Made by a program: the position numbers and the translations under genes
Notes under the pieces: model-generated
The model's input: the letters and a program-made list of their open reading frames with translations, nothing else
Told to the model about the DNA's origin: nothing
The model's database searches: none
Part shown: in pieces, positions 49,263 through 60,413 of the stretch
Position numbering within the stretch: the first letter of the stretch is position 1
Layout: each line of letters opens with the position of its first letter
Assembly: GCA_030704615.1 (NCBI GenBank)
Contig: CM060731.1
Location: 28,150,001 to 28,214,000 of the forward strand
Direction of reading: 5' to 3'
Length of the DNA: 64,000 nucleotides
Origin: Takakia lepidozioides
Taxonomy: Eukaryota; Streptophyta; Takakiopsida; Takakiales; Takakiaceae

Positions 49263-50623
49263 GGAATCGTGGGGGAACTCCAAGAAGGTTTATTCACCCT
49301 CCCACGGGCTTGGGCGTTTCCGACACTCGTAAGACCTCGCCACCATACTCCATCGATCTCGCAGATGGTGAAGTTCTCACGTCCCTCCCAACTCCCCAGT
49401 TGAAGAGGAACATCAAACGCCAACCTTGTCGCCAATTGCGGTTCTCCTTTGGCAGAACGCACCTCAATAGAGGCCCCCACGTCACTTGTCGGGAGTCCCA
49501 GCTTTTGTGCCGTTGCCGGTGTCATGAAGGAGTGCGACGCTCCTGTGTCCACCAACAACGACACGTTAGTTCCGGATATTATCCCATCCACGAACAATAA
49601 CTGACTCCCTTTACGTAAGGCGCCAGTTTCATGATACAACTCACAAGAAAATTTGCCTACCTTGCAAGTCCTGGCGACCACCGCTTCCACCAAGCGACTG
49701 ATGGTATCTTTCGACAGCTCTATGGTCGCCCGGGTCATGTTCAATTGTCGGGGCTTCGTGCACTTCATGGCCATGTGCCCGGGCTCCCCGCAATTGAAAC
49801 ACACTCCATCAAAGGTCGCCTTCTGTCCGCCATAGGCCGCTCCACCCGCATTTCCTTTTGAAGCACCGGGTGCCGCCTTGACTTGTGAAGGCCCTCCCTT
49901 CGATTTCCACGTGCCATTGTCGCCGCGTGGCCTATCCCACTTCTTTTCCGGTCGGAAGGAGTCACCTTCCCGCCGGGTCTTCTTGTGGTTCAGCTCCGTA
50001 CGGCCTTGTCTTTCACCCTTAGGGACATCCGAGAAACATTCAGCCCTCTCAATTTCCTCGTTCAAAGTCTTAGGTGGCTTCTCCTCCAACTTCCGTCTGG
50101 CCCATGGGGCCAGTCCCGCCACAAAGTTGAAGACCATTTCTGGTTCTGCCATGTCTGCGACTTCGAGCAACAGCACATTGAAAGCCTGGACATATCCCCG
50201 AATGTCATCTGTTTGCTTCAAATTCCTCATCTTGTCCCGAGCGAGCCAGGACGCGTTGAGGGGCACAAACTGCCTCTTCATCAATTCCTTGAACCCACTC
50301 CAGTTCAAGGTTTCCGGGCTTGGACCTCGGTCGTGAAGGCGTTTCTGCCACCATTGTTGAGCATAGCCCCTCAAATAGGTGGGAGCCACTTCCACCCGAT
50401 CCTCGTCACTCAACTTGGCCGACCGGAAGTACTGCTCTAGCTCCAAGAGCCAGGTGTTGAGTGCCTTCCGATTTCGGACGCCCTCGAAGGTGCCGGGTTC
50501 CTTAGGCTTCACCTTAAACTTTGCCTTAGTGGAAGTGGCATTAGCCGCCTTCAACACGTCTTTCAACGTCCCGCCAAATTGCGCCAACAACCCTTCCCAA
50601 AAGGCTGCCGGCATGGGAGGCAT
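49211..50623 (-). pseudogene. Gag-protease piece of a second Ty3/gypsy element
   Basis: An open frame of 470 codons from an ATG. It has a retrotransposon gag capsid domain (R-N-R-K-A-L-N-T-W-L, W-W-Q-K-R-L), a basic linker, a C-C-H-C knuckle (C-F-N-C-G-E-P-G-H-M-A-M-K-C) and a retropepsin start with L-L-V-D-T-G-A-S-H-S-F-M. The protease loses homology near 49300, where the frame runs into the other gypsy element. RT, RNase H and integrase of this element are absent. It is thus a 3'-truncated copy, although its gag frame is intact. It begins 36 bp after the stop codon of the ParB/methyltransferase-like gene. No LTR or primer-binding site was seen upstream. Confidence 0.75.
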
Positions 50624-52025
50624 CTGTTGGTCGGTCGGAGCTCTCAGGGATTCCTCAGGCTACTTAGCAACACCAGCAGGAAGAGTGTCCTTCCGCCTCA
50701 CCAGGTACAAAGCTTCGAACACCCGTGTCTGTCAATAATCACGAAGAGAGCATGAGACAGAAGACATAACCCACCATTTTGATTTACCGAAAAACCACGA
50801 AACATGAATTGAAAGGAACCAACTCACTTTCTGCCCCGGGAACTCGCCCTTCGTAAGAGGCAGAGTATTGATGCATGTCCAAGTTTTGATGACACGAAAC
50901 CCGGAAGTTTTCATGTAGCTGAAAAGAGTTCTTCGAGCCGACATGTCCTTTGACTGCATGAGAAGAAGAGCCCCTGAGTCCGAAAGGAACTTGTTGCTGA
51001 ACGAGAAAGCCCACTGCCAGTAATGAGAATCCGATTTGTTCCAAGTCGGGGTCGAATTGGAAGGAAACACATCAGGGACAGGAAAACCGTCAGGAATGTC
51101 CAGCACCACAAGGTCAGTCGCGTATGCCTGCTGAACTCCATTCACCCATTCCGGACTTTTTGTGACCTACAGCCAAAAACATGAGACAGTGTAAGAAGCC
51201 CAATCCAAATCTAACAGGAGATCAATCCCCTGGACAAGCCACAACAAGCTGCCAAAACACAATTATTCATACAACAGTTTAGACATAAGTGTTTACCTGA
51301 GTGAGGAACGAAACAAGCATGTCCCATGATTTCGAGGGCACCCCTTTGAATGTGGACTTCCTGGACTCCATCATTGCAAGAAAACTTTCATTCAGCACCT
51401 TACGATTGAACTGGCCCAAAACCCTGGAGGGATGTTCTCTCGCCTCGAAAACTTGCTCCCTTGACTTTGATGTTCTCCTATCCCTCCTTGCGGGAGAAGG
51501 CTGTCTTTCAGGAACCTCTGACGGTCCCTGTCCTTGCGGAGCTGCACTTTTCCCCTTCCCTTCGGATCCCCGACAATCTTCCCCTTTCGTTTGGAGTAGC
51601 AGTTTTCTTGGGCTCTTTTGCAGCCAGAGCCGAAATGATTCTGTCCTGGATGTCTTTGTCAGCCAATGGGGCAATCGCTGCGGCATTGTCGTTCAGGTTT
51701 CTCAAAACAACTTCATCGAATGGAGTGTCCTGTTTTGGCAGGTTGAGGTACCACCCACAGTCTCGGAAGTGCGCCCTGCTCCAGTCTGTGGCAATACCAG
51801 CCGTGTACATTGTCTTGTCATTGGAGGGGTCAGCCCATGAATAGATGAAGTCTGGGTCATCGCTAAGGTACTTTCCCGGTATGAGGATATGATACATATA
51901 CCTGAATCACACACAAAAAACCCAGACAGTCATTCGATCAGAAAACGAAAAAGAACACACATCCGGAAAAAGATATTGAAATGCAGGAAGGCAACGCTGA
52001 GAAATCTACTTTTGAAATCCCGAAT

Positions 52026-52648
52026 CAACCTTGCGTTGACGCAATGTTCATTCGAGCAGAAATGGGGAACACCAAATGATAATGTTGTATTGATAGAGAC
52101 AACGACTGAGAAGCGCAATTCAACATTGCTTCAATGCAAGGTTGTTTTCATTCAGAGAGGAAATGGAAAACACTGCCTGAAAACTACCATCTGACTATGT
52201 ACTGGTGCGGATATTCAACATTGCGTTGGCGCAATGTTGAAATCCTCTGTTGAAACACATGTCAATGCTATCTGATAATCATAAGTTTCCTACAATTGTA
52301 TGGAAATCGGGGGATGGCTGCGGGAAATTTCCAGCAATCCATACCGCCAAACAACCTTGCGTCAACGCAAGTCTGATTGTTGGTACAGTGAAAGCTGTAA
52401 ATAGCATTTCAAACCGACTCCAAACAGTCTTATGTTCATCTTGGCAGCATTGGAACTGGATTTGAACTGCTTAAAACCACAGGAAAAGCTACATAGCCTG
52501 CCACTTCATCAACCTTGCGTTGATGCAAGGCTGATTTTCCTGTCAGTTTATCCCCTTTCACATTCAGAAAAACGGCATTATGGGATACCCAGGTATAGGT
52601 AAGTGAAACCAGGACAATGGGAAACAACCTTGCGTTAACGCAATGTTG
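52026..52648. repeat. Palindrome array A, in intron 5 of the ParB-like gene
   Basis: Six copies of a ~24-bp palindrome with core CCTTGCGTTGACGCAAGG, at about 52026, 52121, 52216, 52352, 52510 and 52625. Both half-sites vary at one or two positions, and the copies are spaced 95-158 bp apart. The sequence between them is not repeated. Confidence 0.85.
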
Positions 52649-54527
52649 CTCGACTGCACATGCAGAGCCCTCAGAGATCTCGCAAAGCACTGCAAATTCA
52701 CAATTCTTTATGGAAAGAACGACACAAGATTGCAGAAACATGCCCTTCAAGCACCAAATTTGATTCAAGGAGGTCACACCTGTACAACACTCGCTTCATT
52801 GCTTGCTCGCTGTTGTACTGGTTTTTGAATTCGTAAGACCTGGAGATTCCTTTCTCTTTCTCAAACTCCCTGAAGAAGCAGTTGTTCCAGACAGCGAGCT
52901 TCCATCTCCTGATATAGGCCTCCAGTGTGATCCGGGGGCAAGCCATCTGGATTTTGTAGTCTGTCATCGACTCAGCAAGTGCAGCCACTGCACATTTTTC
53001 TAACTGCAACAAGAAAGCTCGTAAGAATTTGGAAGAGGTTACGGAGCAACACAAATGTCTGAAAATGGTTTGGTGGAAACCTTACCTGGCTCCAGAATGT
53101 GGCTTTGTGTAGCCACTGGTCGAATGTGTGGTCGCTAACAACTCTTATTGCTTGTGTCTTCGGGTCCCTCTCTGGAGTTGGGAACATGTTCGTGTCTCTC
53201 ACAAGAGGATCCGAATTCCATATCTCCAACCACCTGATTTTGGTTGCATTGTCCACCATTGAAATGGAAAGGCGATGTAGTTTCTCTTGAGTCATTTCTG
53301 GCTTGGAGCCATACTTGTCATAGTGTGCTTTCACCTGCTCCAGAAATTCCGTGCCAAGACCTGGGTTTGCTATCCGGATCTGTTTGTCGAATGCACTCAT
53401 GAGGTTCTTCCTTTGATTATTCATCTCGAACTTCATCATGTCCTCAAGCCCAGTTGAAGACCGCTGCTCTTCTGTGTGGGAATCATAGTACTCTGCTTTC
53501 GCCTTCAATCCAGTTTCTGTTATTTCTTGTTGCATACATTACAGGTAAAAAGAATCAAACACTGGAATTTCTTTACAAAATTTGCAGTAACAACAGGCAA
53601 ACAGGTGTCAAAAAGCTTACAGTGTACATGTAGTCAAGAAAAGCCTCCCTTGTCAAGCTGTACCATGTGCTTGTCTTCTTCTCAGCACACCTCTTCATCT
53701 GCTGAGGACTGAGCACGTTCGTGAATGACTCCAGTGGCATCAGCCCTACCTTCTGGATGTGGAATAGAGTGTGGCACAGATTGGTCGTCACATGAGATGT
53801 TTCATTGGACCTGGAAAAACCTTCAACTCATAAGATGATTTCAAATTGTCGAAACAAGGAACAGACACAAAGTTGGAAACTTACTTGTTTATGTCGTGCA
53901 TGGCTGTCAAGAGCTGCGTGACACGTCCTTTGTGATCGAAAACCATGGAAACCACGCTCCAGTGCCATTCGATGTCGTCCGAGTGCAAGCTTGAAATGTA
54001 ATCCATCCAGGCAAGCAGTCTGTGGTTCCCATCCCAGACAAAAAACATCTTTCCCATGAATGCTTTTGTGGAGGCCTTTTTGGACAGCTTAAACTCGAAC
54101 TCCCTATTTACATCCCGCCAGCATGCATCCCAACCTTGCTCAGTGTCCTCTGTTACAAGACACTCCTCTCCTTTCGTGTTCATAGTGGATACGTAGAACA
54201 CAACTGATCCCTTGAGCCGTGAACAAAGTCGTTCTTCAACTTCGTTATATCATTCCTCAATACCGGTCGAACAGCGGGCATGGAGATCATCTTGCACAGC
54301 GGAATGACCAGGTTTCCGCCGGGAACCTCCATCGACAGAATCACCTTCGACGAGTTCACTTTTTGCCCACCCATTATCTCATCGGCCTTGTCTTCATAGT
54401 TTCCCTCCAATGAGTCTTCCTCACCTTCACCTTCTGACGCGGCCAAATCTTCCCCCTCGGATTTTCTTTTTCTTTTCCTCTGCACAGAATGAATTCTCTG
54501 TGAGTGACAGATTTAGCACCCATGGAT

Positions 54528-55042
54528 CAACCTTGCTTTGATACAAGGTTGATTGATGGGGATGTAGTTAGGACTGAAAGGCATACAGGAAAGACTTTTG
54601 AAGCAAAAAAATGCTTTGCGTTGACGCAGGGTACTTTTGGGAGCTTCAACTAATCAACTTTCCCTACCTTACAGTTCAGGGTATGAGAGATCGGACGCTT
54701 CCATTGAACAAAAAATCATCAAAACCAGCCTTGCGTCAACGCAATGTTGATTCCTGTGCAGCATCTGTTCGTTTCACTAGAAGTTCTAACATACACCATG
54801 GAGGTTGGCATCAACCTTGCGTTGACGCAAGGTTGATTGCGAGCTCTCGGATCGGGGTTGAACAAACAAAAAAGCTACAGGAAAAGGAGATTGTTGTCTC
54901 TGCTTCTTCTTCGAACTTGATGATGCGTCGCAAGCATCTATGTCTGTCTAGCTTGATTGTAGTGCAACATCTGCACTGTTTTGATGCCCAATATATACAC
55001 TTAGGAGGTCAACTTCAACCTTGCGTTGACGCAAGGTTGATG
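54528..55042. repeat. Palindrome array A, in intron 1 of the ParB-like gene
   Basis: Five more copies of the same palindrome as in intron 5, at about 54528, 54611 (weak), 54726, 54821 and 55017. The last two are perfect over 24 bp or more. Confidence 0.85.
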
Positions 55043-55498
55043 TCGACCTCAATGCTTAGCAAGAACCAGACAGAATCAGAGAGAGAGAAAGAGAGTTCAT
55101 AGCCACCTCCGGTTTCTTCTTTGCACTTGATGATGCTCCTGACGCATTCAATCTTTCCATGTGGTCTGGAGGTAGCATGCTTCCAAGGAGGTCCCGATGG
55201 TGCGAAACAAGGGCAGACGGCATCGTTTCCGCGTCCGTTTGTTCTCCCTGCTCTTTGAAGACCTGTTTCTCTACTCGCAGTGCTTTCTCCCGAGCCCAAC
55301 TCACTTCCTCGTCCTCCCCCCCTTCTATTGGAGGTTGCTCATCGGTCGCCTCCGGGATCACTTCAAGACCTTCCTCTCCACACTGCGGTTGCAGAATCCT
55401 GTTTTGCCCTTCGTCTTCCTCTACGCCGGATGTTTCTTCTCCCATTCTAAGTTCCCGTCTCGCCTTCCTCATCTCTATTCCTTCAAAGGGAAGTGTAA

Positions 55499-58400
55499 GA
55501 TGCCAATGGAAAACTGCTCAAGTACGTGTTCCAAAAACCTTCGCATAGTGCACCAGCCACACAATGGAGAGTGCCTCCAGGCAGATACAGGGTGCTAAGT
55601 GCTCCGCTGAGACAGTCTGCAAGATCTTTCGTAACTCCTGGCACGGCAGCATCAGTGGCCAAGGAGAAATCACCCGTGGTTGTCAAGAAGGAGACGAGTA
55701 CCGTTAACACTGTAGTTGAGCTTTCGGACTCATCCTCCGATGACACATGTGCAATACCGCCCGTGGATCAGCCATGTCCACATGTAGAAGCAGATGTGGA
55801 GGAGATCACCAGTGTCATTCCTAAACTGAAAGCCATGGGTGGGATGGCAGGATTCAAGAGTGAGTTGAGGGGGATAGACTGGAGCACTTTCAATATTCAG
55901 AGGGTGGCATTCTTGCCGGAATCTTTTGATGGTAATATTGTTTTCGAGCTGCCTCCTCCTGGTCGCCTGGGGGGCATTTCCAGTCTCCTGGAAGGAATGG
56001 ACAAAAAGCACGATGGGCACCCTTGGTGCCGCACAAAAACCTCCAATATTCACAACAACGACAACCTCATATTCAGGCGAACAGTCTGTAATGGGCACCT
56101 GAAATGCGAGAACATGAAATGCGGACACTTCGCATTATCAGGTGTGCAAAACCAAAGCGAATGGGATGGTGTCAGTGAGAATCCATTCAAGCCTGGGGTG
56201 ACACCACCATACAGTAACACTTTTGTGTGCAAGTTCTGTAGGGTACCACCTTGCTGCCTTGCTTTGTGTGGCGCCAGAATGTATTATGTGGTGCATCGAT
56301 TCAAAACCTGACTAGAGCCTGTGTCCATTTCGGTTTTCACAACCACCCTGTGTCCAAGGGGGATTATAGGGAGAGCGTTGACACAGTCTTGCGTATGATA
56401 AGGCAAGAGTTGGATACCAATCCAACTGGAACCACATCTGCAATTGCCATGGGGGCGAGCAAGTCCTTTCTGGAAAGCCGTATTCTGTGTGCATCAAATT
56501 CGGTTGGAGGAATACTGGAGGGATCGGCTTTGGACACTGTTATGGACCATTTCTCAACTTTGACTTCTCCAAACATTAGGAATCAGGTGAACGCTTTAAA
56601 AATGGGCTCTGGGAGCCGAGGTTATATGGACAATATTATGGATTTGAAGAAAAAGAGCATGTATGACTACATCCAAGACAGCGTTTTCCCGGGACAAGGA
56701 GCCACGAAAGTGTTCTTGTTCAAAATGTCCACAAAATGTGAGGGCAGCGGGGTCAGCCTGGTTAAACGTATGCAGAAGGGTGGCGATCTTGGCAACTAAT
56801 TCCTTATGTTTGATCATGTCAAGAGGGTTAAAGACTGGACCACAATGGCATGTCATGTTTACGACCCTGTGTACCAGCGGGTCATGACAATTGCAGTGTG
56901 TGACATGCAGTCAGAGGACACAGATTCACAACAGCTCATGTGGGAAGCTCTCATTCGAGTTATGGCCTCCAATGGTCTCCCATCTCCCAATTTCGTTGGT
57001 TTCATGGCCGATAGTGCTCAAGCTAACTTCAACGCTGTCCGCATTGTGTTCGGGACGGGAGACCCAAAAGTGCCAATGCCTGGAAGAGAACATACATGTC
57101 TTTTCCATTGGACACAATCCCTGGACAAACACACAAAGACATACATCAAGCCAGATATGCAGACTATGCATCGTCAACTGTGCAACCAGTACAAAGACGC
57201 CAAAACTATGGGGGAAGCGAATACATTGTTCCAGACAATTCGTGCCTGGTGGTACTCATTTGGAGCGGCATCGGAGGACAACATGAGGGCACTGCAAGAC
57301 TGGTTTGCATTTTGGCACTTCCGTTACCGACAGTGGGGAGCGGCCATGACAACGGTGAGTGGTTTGTATTCACCTTCGTTTGGGTGCTTCGGATATATCT
57401 TTCAGGGTCCAATCCTAAATATCGGCTTTCTGGTTTTTTGCCTTGCAGCATATGTCCATTGAGGAGATGGCGGACATGCCTTCTTGAAATCTTGCGGAGA
57501 TAGTGCACAATGCCTGGTTGCAGCAATCCGGCAAAAAAGGGAGAGATTTGTATGCGGCGACGGCCGATGACCATTCGTGCTCTGCAGCAGCAAACCAGAT
57601 ATAGGTCATTCTTGAGGGGTGGCCTTGGTGGCAAAGGTCCGGACAGGAGCGAGTTGATGTTGCGGGCAGCTGGAAGATCAGGGGATCCCAGCAAAATAGC
57701 GCGGGCAGTGAGCATATGTGCAGATGGCACCCCTCACGTGGGAAGAGTTCCCCATCTGGAAGGCGAAGAGAGATTCGGGTCTTGCAAACGGAAATTGGAC
57801 ACCCCTCCGGGATCGGATGCAGATTCCCATAGGGCGGACAGGGTGAACTTCTCGACGCCACGTGTTCCCTTGGATCAGAGATGGAATTGCGGAACATCCA
57901 CAGGTGAGGGCTACTCTGCCCCAGACCGGACCCCTGCATCAAGCATTGTCACTGCAATGGTTGAAGACCAGAACGTGGTGCCACATATAATCGAGTCCAT
58001 GGGCTTGGACGAGGTTTGGCATATAGAACACACAAGTGCTGGATCTCGTGTGAAATGCGCGGCGATCAGGGCCACCAATCATGAAAAATGTACATCATTA
58101 ATTTCCAGAGGGAAAGAACGCATTGCAGCTCCTACATTCACGGGTTTGTTTCTCCCTTACGGACAAGGCGAGGCAAAGAACCACAAGTTCTGGTTCTGCG
58201 CTGACGATTGTGGGAGATGTGTGCATGGTACAGTGAGGCCTTCCGTGGTAAGGAAGCCTACTCCACCAACCGTGTGGCCTGTGAAGATGGGCACAGGTCT
58301 CACTCACCGAGAGATCGCAATGCTGGAAGAGGCGGGTTTCTCCCTAGCCAGACATTCCATTGCACGTGAAGGTGCTTCAAGTGGAAGCGGTTCACGGGTA

Positions 58401-58829
58401 CCTCCGCCTGACGCTCACTTGTGGCCAACCAGACGGAATGGGAAGCTGGTTCGACGATTCCCTCCAACCGCAGAACACTACGGCAAAATTGAGTCCACCA
58501 GAATGCTTCACGCTCGTGTTGCGGGAACAATGGAAGTGCCTGATCCAGGGTATGGTCGGGTCTTCACCATGACCTCATCCGCATCTGCGCTGCAGGACAG
58601 GACGTACGAAATCACTGTTTCCAATTTTCCCAATTGTACATGTCCTGATTTTGTTGGTATGCTTTCAAGTAGTTTGGGAAAGAGAGGGAAGTTCATACCG
58701 TGCAAACACCTTTACTTCGTCTTCTTGAGAAGGATGGTTTGTGATCCAAAGCGCGACTTCTTCATTCACCAAGCCACTATGAGTTTCAACGAAGTCAACA
58801 CACTTCTACAGCGGGATACAAGCCCATAA
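55499..58829 (+). pseudogene. MULE-like transposase with Cys/His cluster and SWIM finger, copy 1 (broken)
   Basis: The N-terminal part (to 56311) has conserved Cys/His: G-H-L-K-C-x3-K-C, F-V-C-K-F-C, C-L-A-L-C-G-A-R-M-Y-Y-V, and after a one-base loss at about 56311 H-F-G-F-H-N-H-P-V. This is a zinc-binding pattern of WRKY/GCM style. The core, interrupted by an in-frame TAA at 56797, runs V-C-D-M-Q, then F-M-A-D-S-A-Q-A-N-F (Asp at 57010) and C-L-F-H-W, as in MULE-type DDE transposases. A 94-bp intron (57355-57448) follows, then a TGA at 57485 and a frame change near 57585. The last 439-codon frame (57510-58829) ends in a SWIM finger, C-x-C...C-x-H at 58635-58709. A MULE-type transposase would cut and paste DNA. 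Compared with copy 2, the N-terminal ~70 residues and the intergenic region are missing. Clearly inactive. Confidence 0.7.
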
Positions 58830-59010
58830 AAATCTGTGTTTTCTTTGACTACAACTTGTAATGGAATGACTGTTCAAGTCCAGTGACTCTCAATGTATGT
58901 CGTCTAACATCTTTGCTATGCGTGGGTCAATGCATTTGTCGCATTGGTTTGTCATTCTCTTTTCATTAGCAAACACAAGAAACTACCTTCAGATAGAGAG
59001 ATGATCAAAT
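58830..59010. other. 3' flank of transposase copy 1
   Basis: Non-coding sequence between the transposase stop and palindrome array C. No terminal inverted repeat recognised. Confidence 0.5.
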
Positions 59011-59244
59011 CAACCTCGTCTCAACACGAGGTTTACTTGAAGTTCTCCAAATCCTCCTTGTGTTGACACAAGGATGATTTTAGTTCTCAGAAAACAACAT
59101 CGTGTCAACTCGAAGTTCATTTTTGTTCCAGGAAAACAACCTCGTGTTAACACGAGGTTTTGTTGAAGTTCTCCAAATCCCCCTTGTGTCGACACGAGGT
59201 TCATTTCAGTTCTACGAAATGAAGCTCCTGTTAACAGAAGGTTG
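59011..59244. repeat. Palindrome array C
   Basis: Six closely spaced palindromes with core CCTCGTGTTAACACGAGG or a variant with CTTGTGTTGACACAAG, every ~40-45 bp. They are embedded in longer tandem units containing GAAGTTCTCCAAATC. They start at about 59011, 59052, 59093, 59135, 59179 and 59222. Confidence 0.85.
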
Positions 59245-59344
59245 AACTCCAGGAAAGCCCAAAACCCTTCATCCGTTTCACCTTCATGTGGTGAAATCAG
59301 CAGTTGGGGGCTCCACGGTTATAGGCCCACCTTCTTTGTGGTGA

Positions 59345-59466
59345 CGTGGCATGACCTGGACCAGGCTCACGCCACGTCAGCATCAGCGCCACGTCAGCGT
59401 GAGCGTAGGCTCACGCCACGTCATCATTGTGTGAGCGTACGCTCACGCGTCAGGCTCACGCGGTAG
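59345..59466. repeat. Palindrome/ACGT-rich array D
   Basis: Several copies of GCTCACGCCACGTCA or CCACGTCAGCGTGAGCG, and a perfect palindrome GTGAGCGTACGCTCAC at about 59431-59446. The array ends where homology of copy 2 to the ParB-like gene begins. Confidence 0.75.
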
Positions 59467-60413
59467 CGTCGTTGGCTTGTACCATGTGTCGGCGGATTTG
59501 GAGGTCTCGCACTTCTTGTAAGCCTCAGCACTGATAAGGTTTTTGAAGGTGACCAGTGGCATTTGCCCACCTTCTGTATCCTGAATAGAGTGTGCACCAA
59601 ATTCGTCGTCACGTGTGCACTTTCGGTTCCCCTGCCCCCCAACAAACACTATGACTTCCTCCTTCACCAGGAAATACAAAACTGACAGAACAAATCGGAG
59701 AATTCTGTTGGCATGAAGGGTGAGCATTATACTTACTTGTTGATGTCATGCATAGCCGTAAGAAGTGCTGTGACGTTTCCTTTCGGATCCAGAACCATGG
59801 ACGCCACAAGGTAGTGCCAGTCCTCGTCTGTGCTGTGATATTTGTTTATGACGTTCATCCAGGGCATGAAGCGGTGATTGCCATCCCAAATATGAAACAT
59901 TTTCTCGGAGAACACCTGTGTGGACATTCTCCTCGAAATCTGGGCTTCGAACTCCTCGTTTACTTCTCGCCATATTGGATCCCAGCTTTTGACAATTGAC
60001 TCGTCCACCAAGACCTCCTGTCTACTGGCATCGCACAAGGAGACGTAAAACACTGAAGACCCCTCTATGTATCCATGACTAAAATCTTGCTCCAACTTGG
60101 ACACATCCCCGGTCAGGGCAGGTCGAACGATTGGCATTGATATTAGGCGGCAGAGAGGGATCATGATCTTGCCTCCAGGTACCAGCATAGACTTGATCAC
60201 CCGCGCGGAATTGACCTTCTGGTACACAAGGACCTTTGCCGCTCTTTCTTCGTAGAAAGGATCGTCTTCTTCAATAGGCTTCACAGTCACTTCTTCCTCC
60301 TGTTGCTGCTGCTTCTCAAGCTGCAATCCTTTTCTTTTCCTCCCCTGCACCTCCCACAATTACAGCCTTTCCGTCATTCCACGGTTACATTTTCCTGATC
60401 TGGCACCTACAAG

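Larger units (their letters stand above)
50660..55472 (-). pseudogene. ParB/Srx-like and methyltransferase-like protein gene, copy 1 (frameshifted)
   Basis: Exons (minus): 55472-55107, 54479-53885, 53810-53621, ~53520-53086, 53003-52780, 51901-51297, 51166-50828 and 50728-50660, about 940 codons. Exon 1 is acidic. Exon 2 starts Arg/Lys-rich, then has V-I-P-L-C-K-M-I-S-M-P and R-P-V, and after ~70 residues F-F-V-W-D-G-N-H-R-L-L-A-W (54019-54033), the D-G-x-H-R signature of ParB/Srx-like domains. Exons 7-8 read V-V-L-D-I-P-D-G-F, then G-A-L-L-L-M, G-F-R-V-I-K-T-W and E-A-L-Y-L-V-R-R-K. This strand order resembles an amino-methyltransferase with a D-P-P-Y-like motif. ParB plus methylase fusions are known in phages and bacteria. 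A 4-base loss at about 54210 and one extra base near 51550-51600 break the frame. The border of exon 4 is unclear. Introns 1 and 5 carry palindrome arrays. Confidence 0.6.
50660..58829. mobile_element. Two-gene divergent unit, copy 1 (putative novel transposon)
   Basis: A minus-strand gene with ParB-like and methyltransferase-like domains (50660-55472) and a plus-strand MULE-like transposase gene (55499-58829) are arranged back to back. The same pair in the same orientation recurs at 59475-64000. I see no terminal inverted repeats or target duplication, so the true ends are unknown. The arrangement as one mobile unit is an inference from the repeated gene pair and the transposase. Confidence 0.55.

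Noticed and set aside
50624-50720. Primer-binding site or LTR of the gag-protease piece
   Set aside because: No tRNA-complementary sequence and no paired LTR. The segment is instead the last exon of the ParB/methyltransferase-like gene.
55159-55598. Plus-strand frames over exon 1 of the ParB-like gene
   Set aside because: They are antisense to an exon conserved with copy 2, and only the part after ~55499 matches the transposase.
57206-57942. Minus-strand open frames opposite the transposase
   Set aside because: Composition-driven shadows of the real plus-strand coding frames, with no domain.
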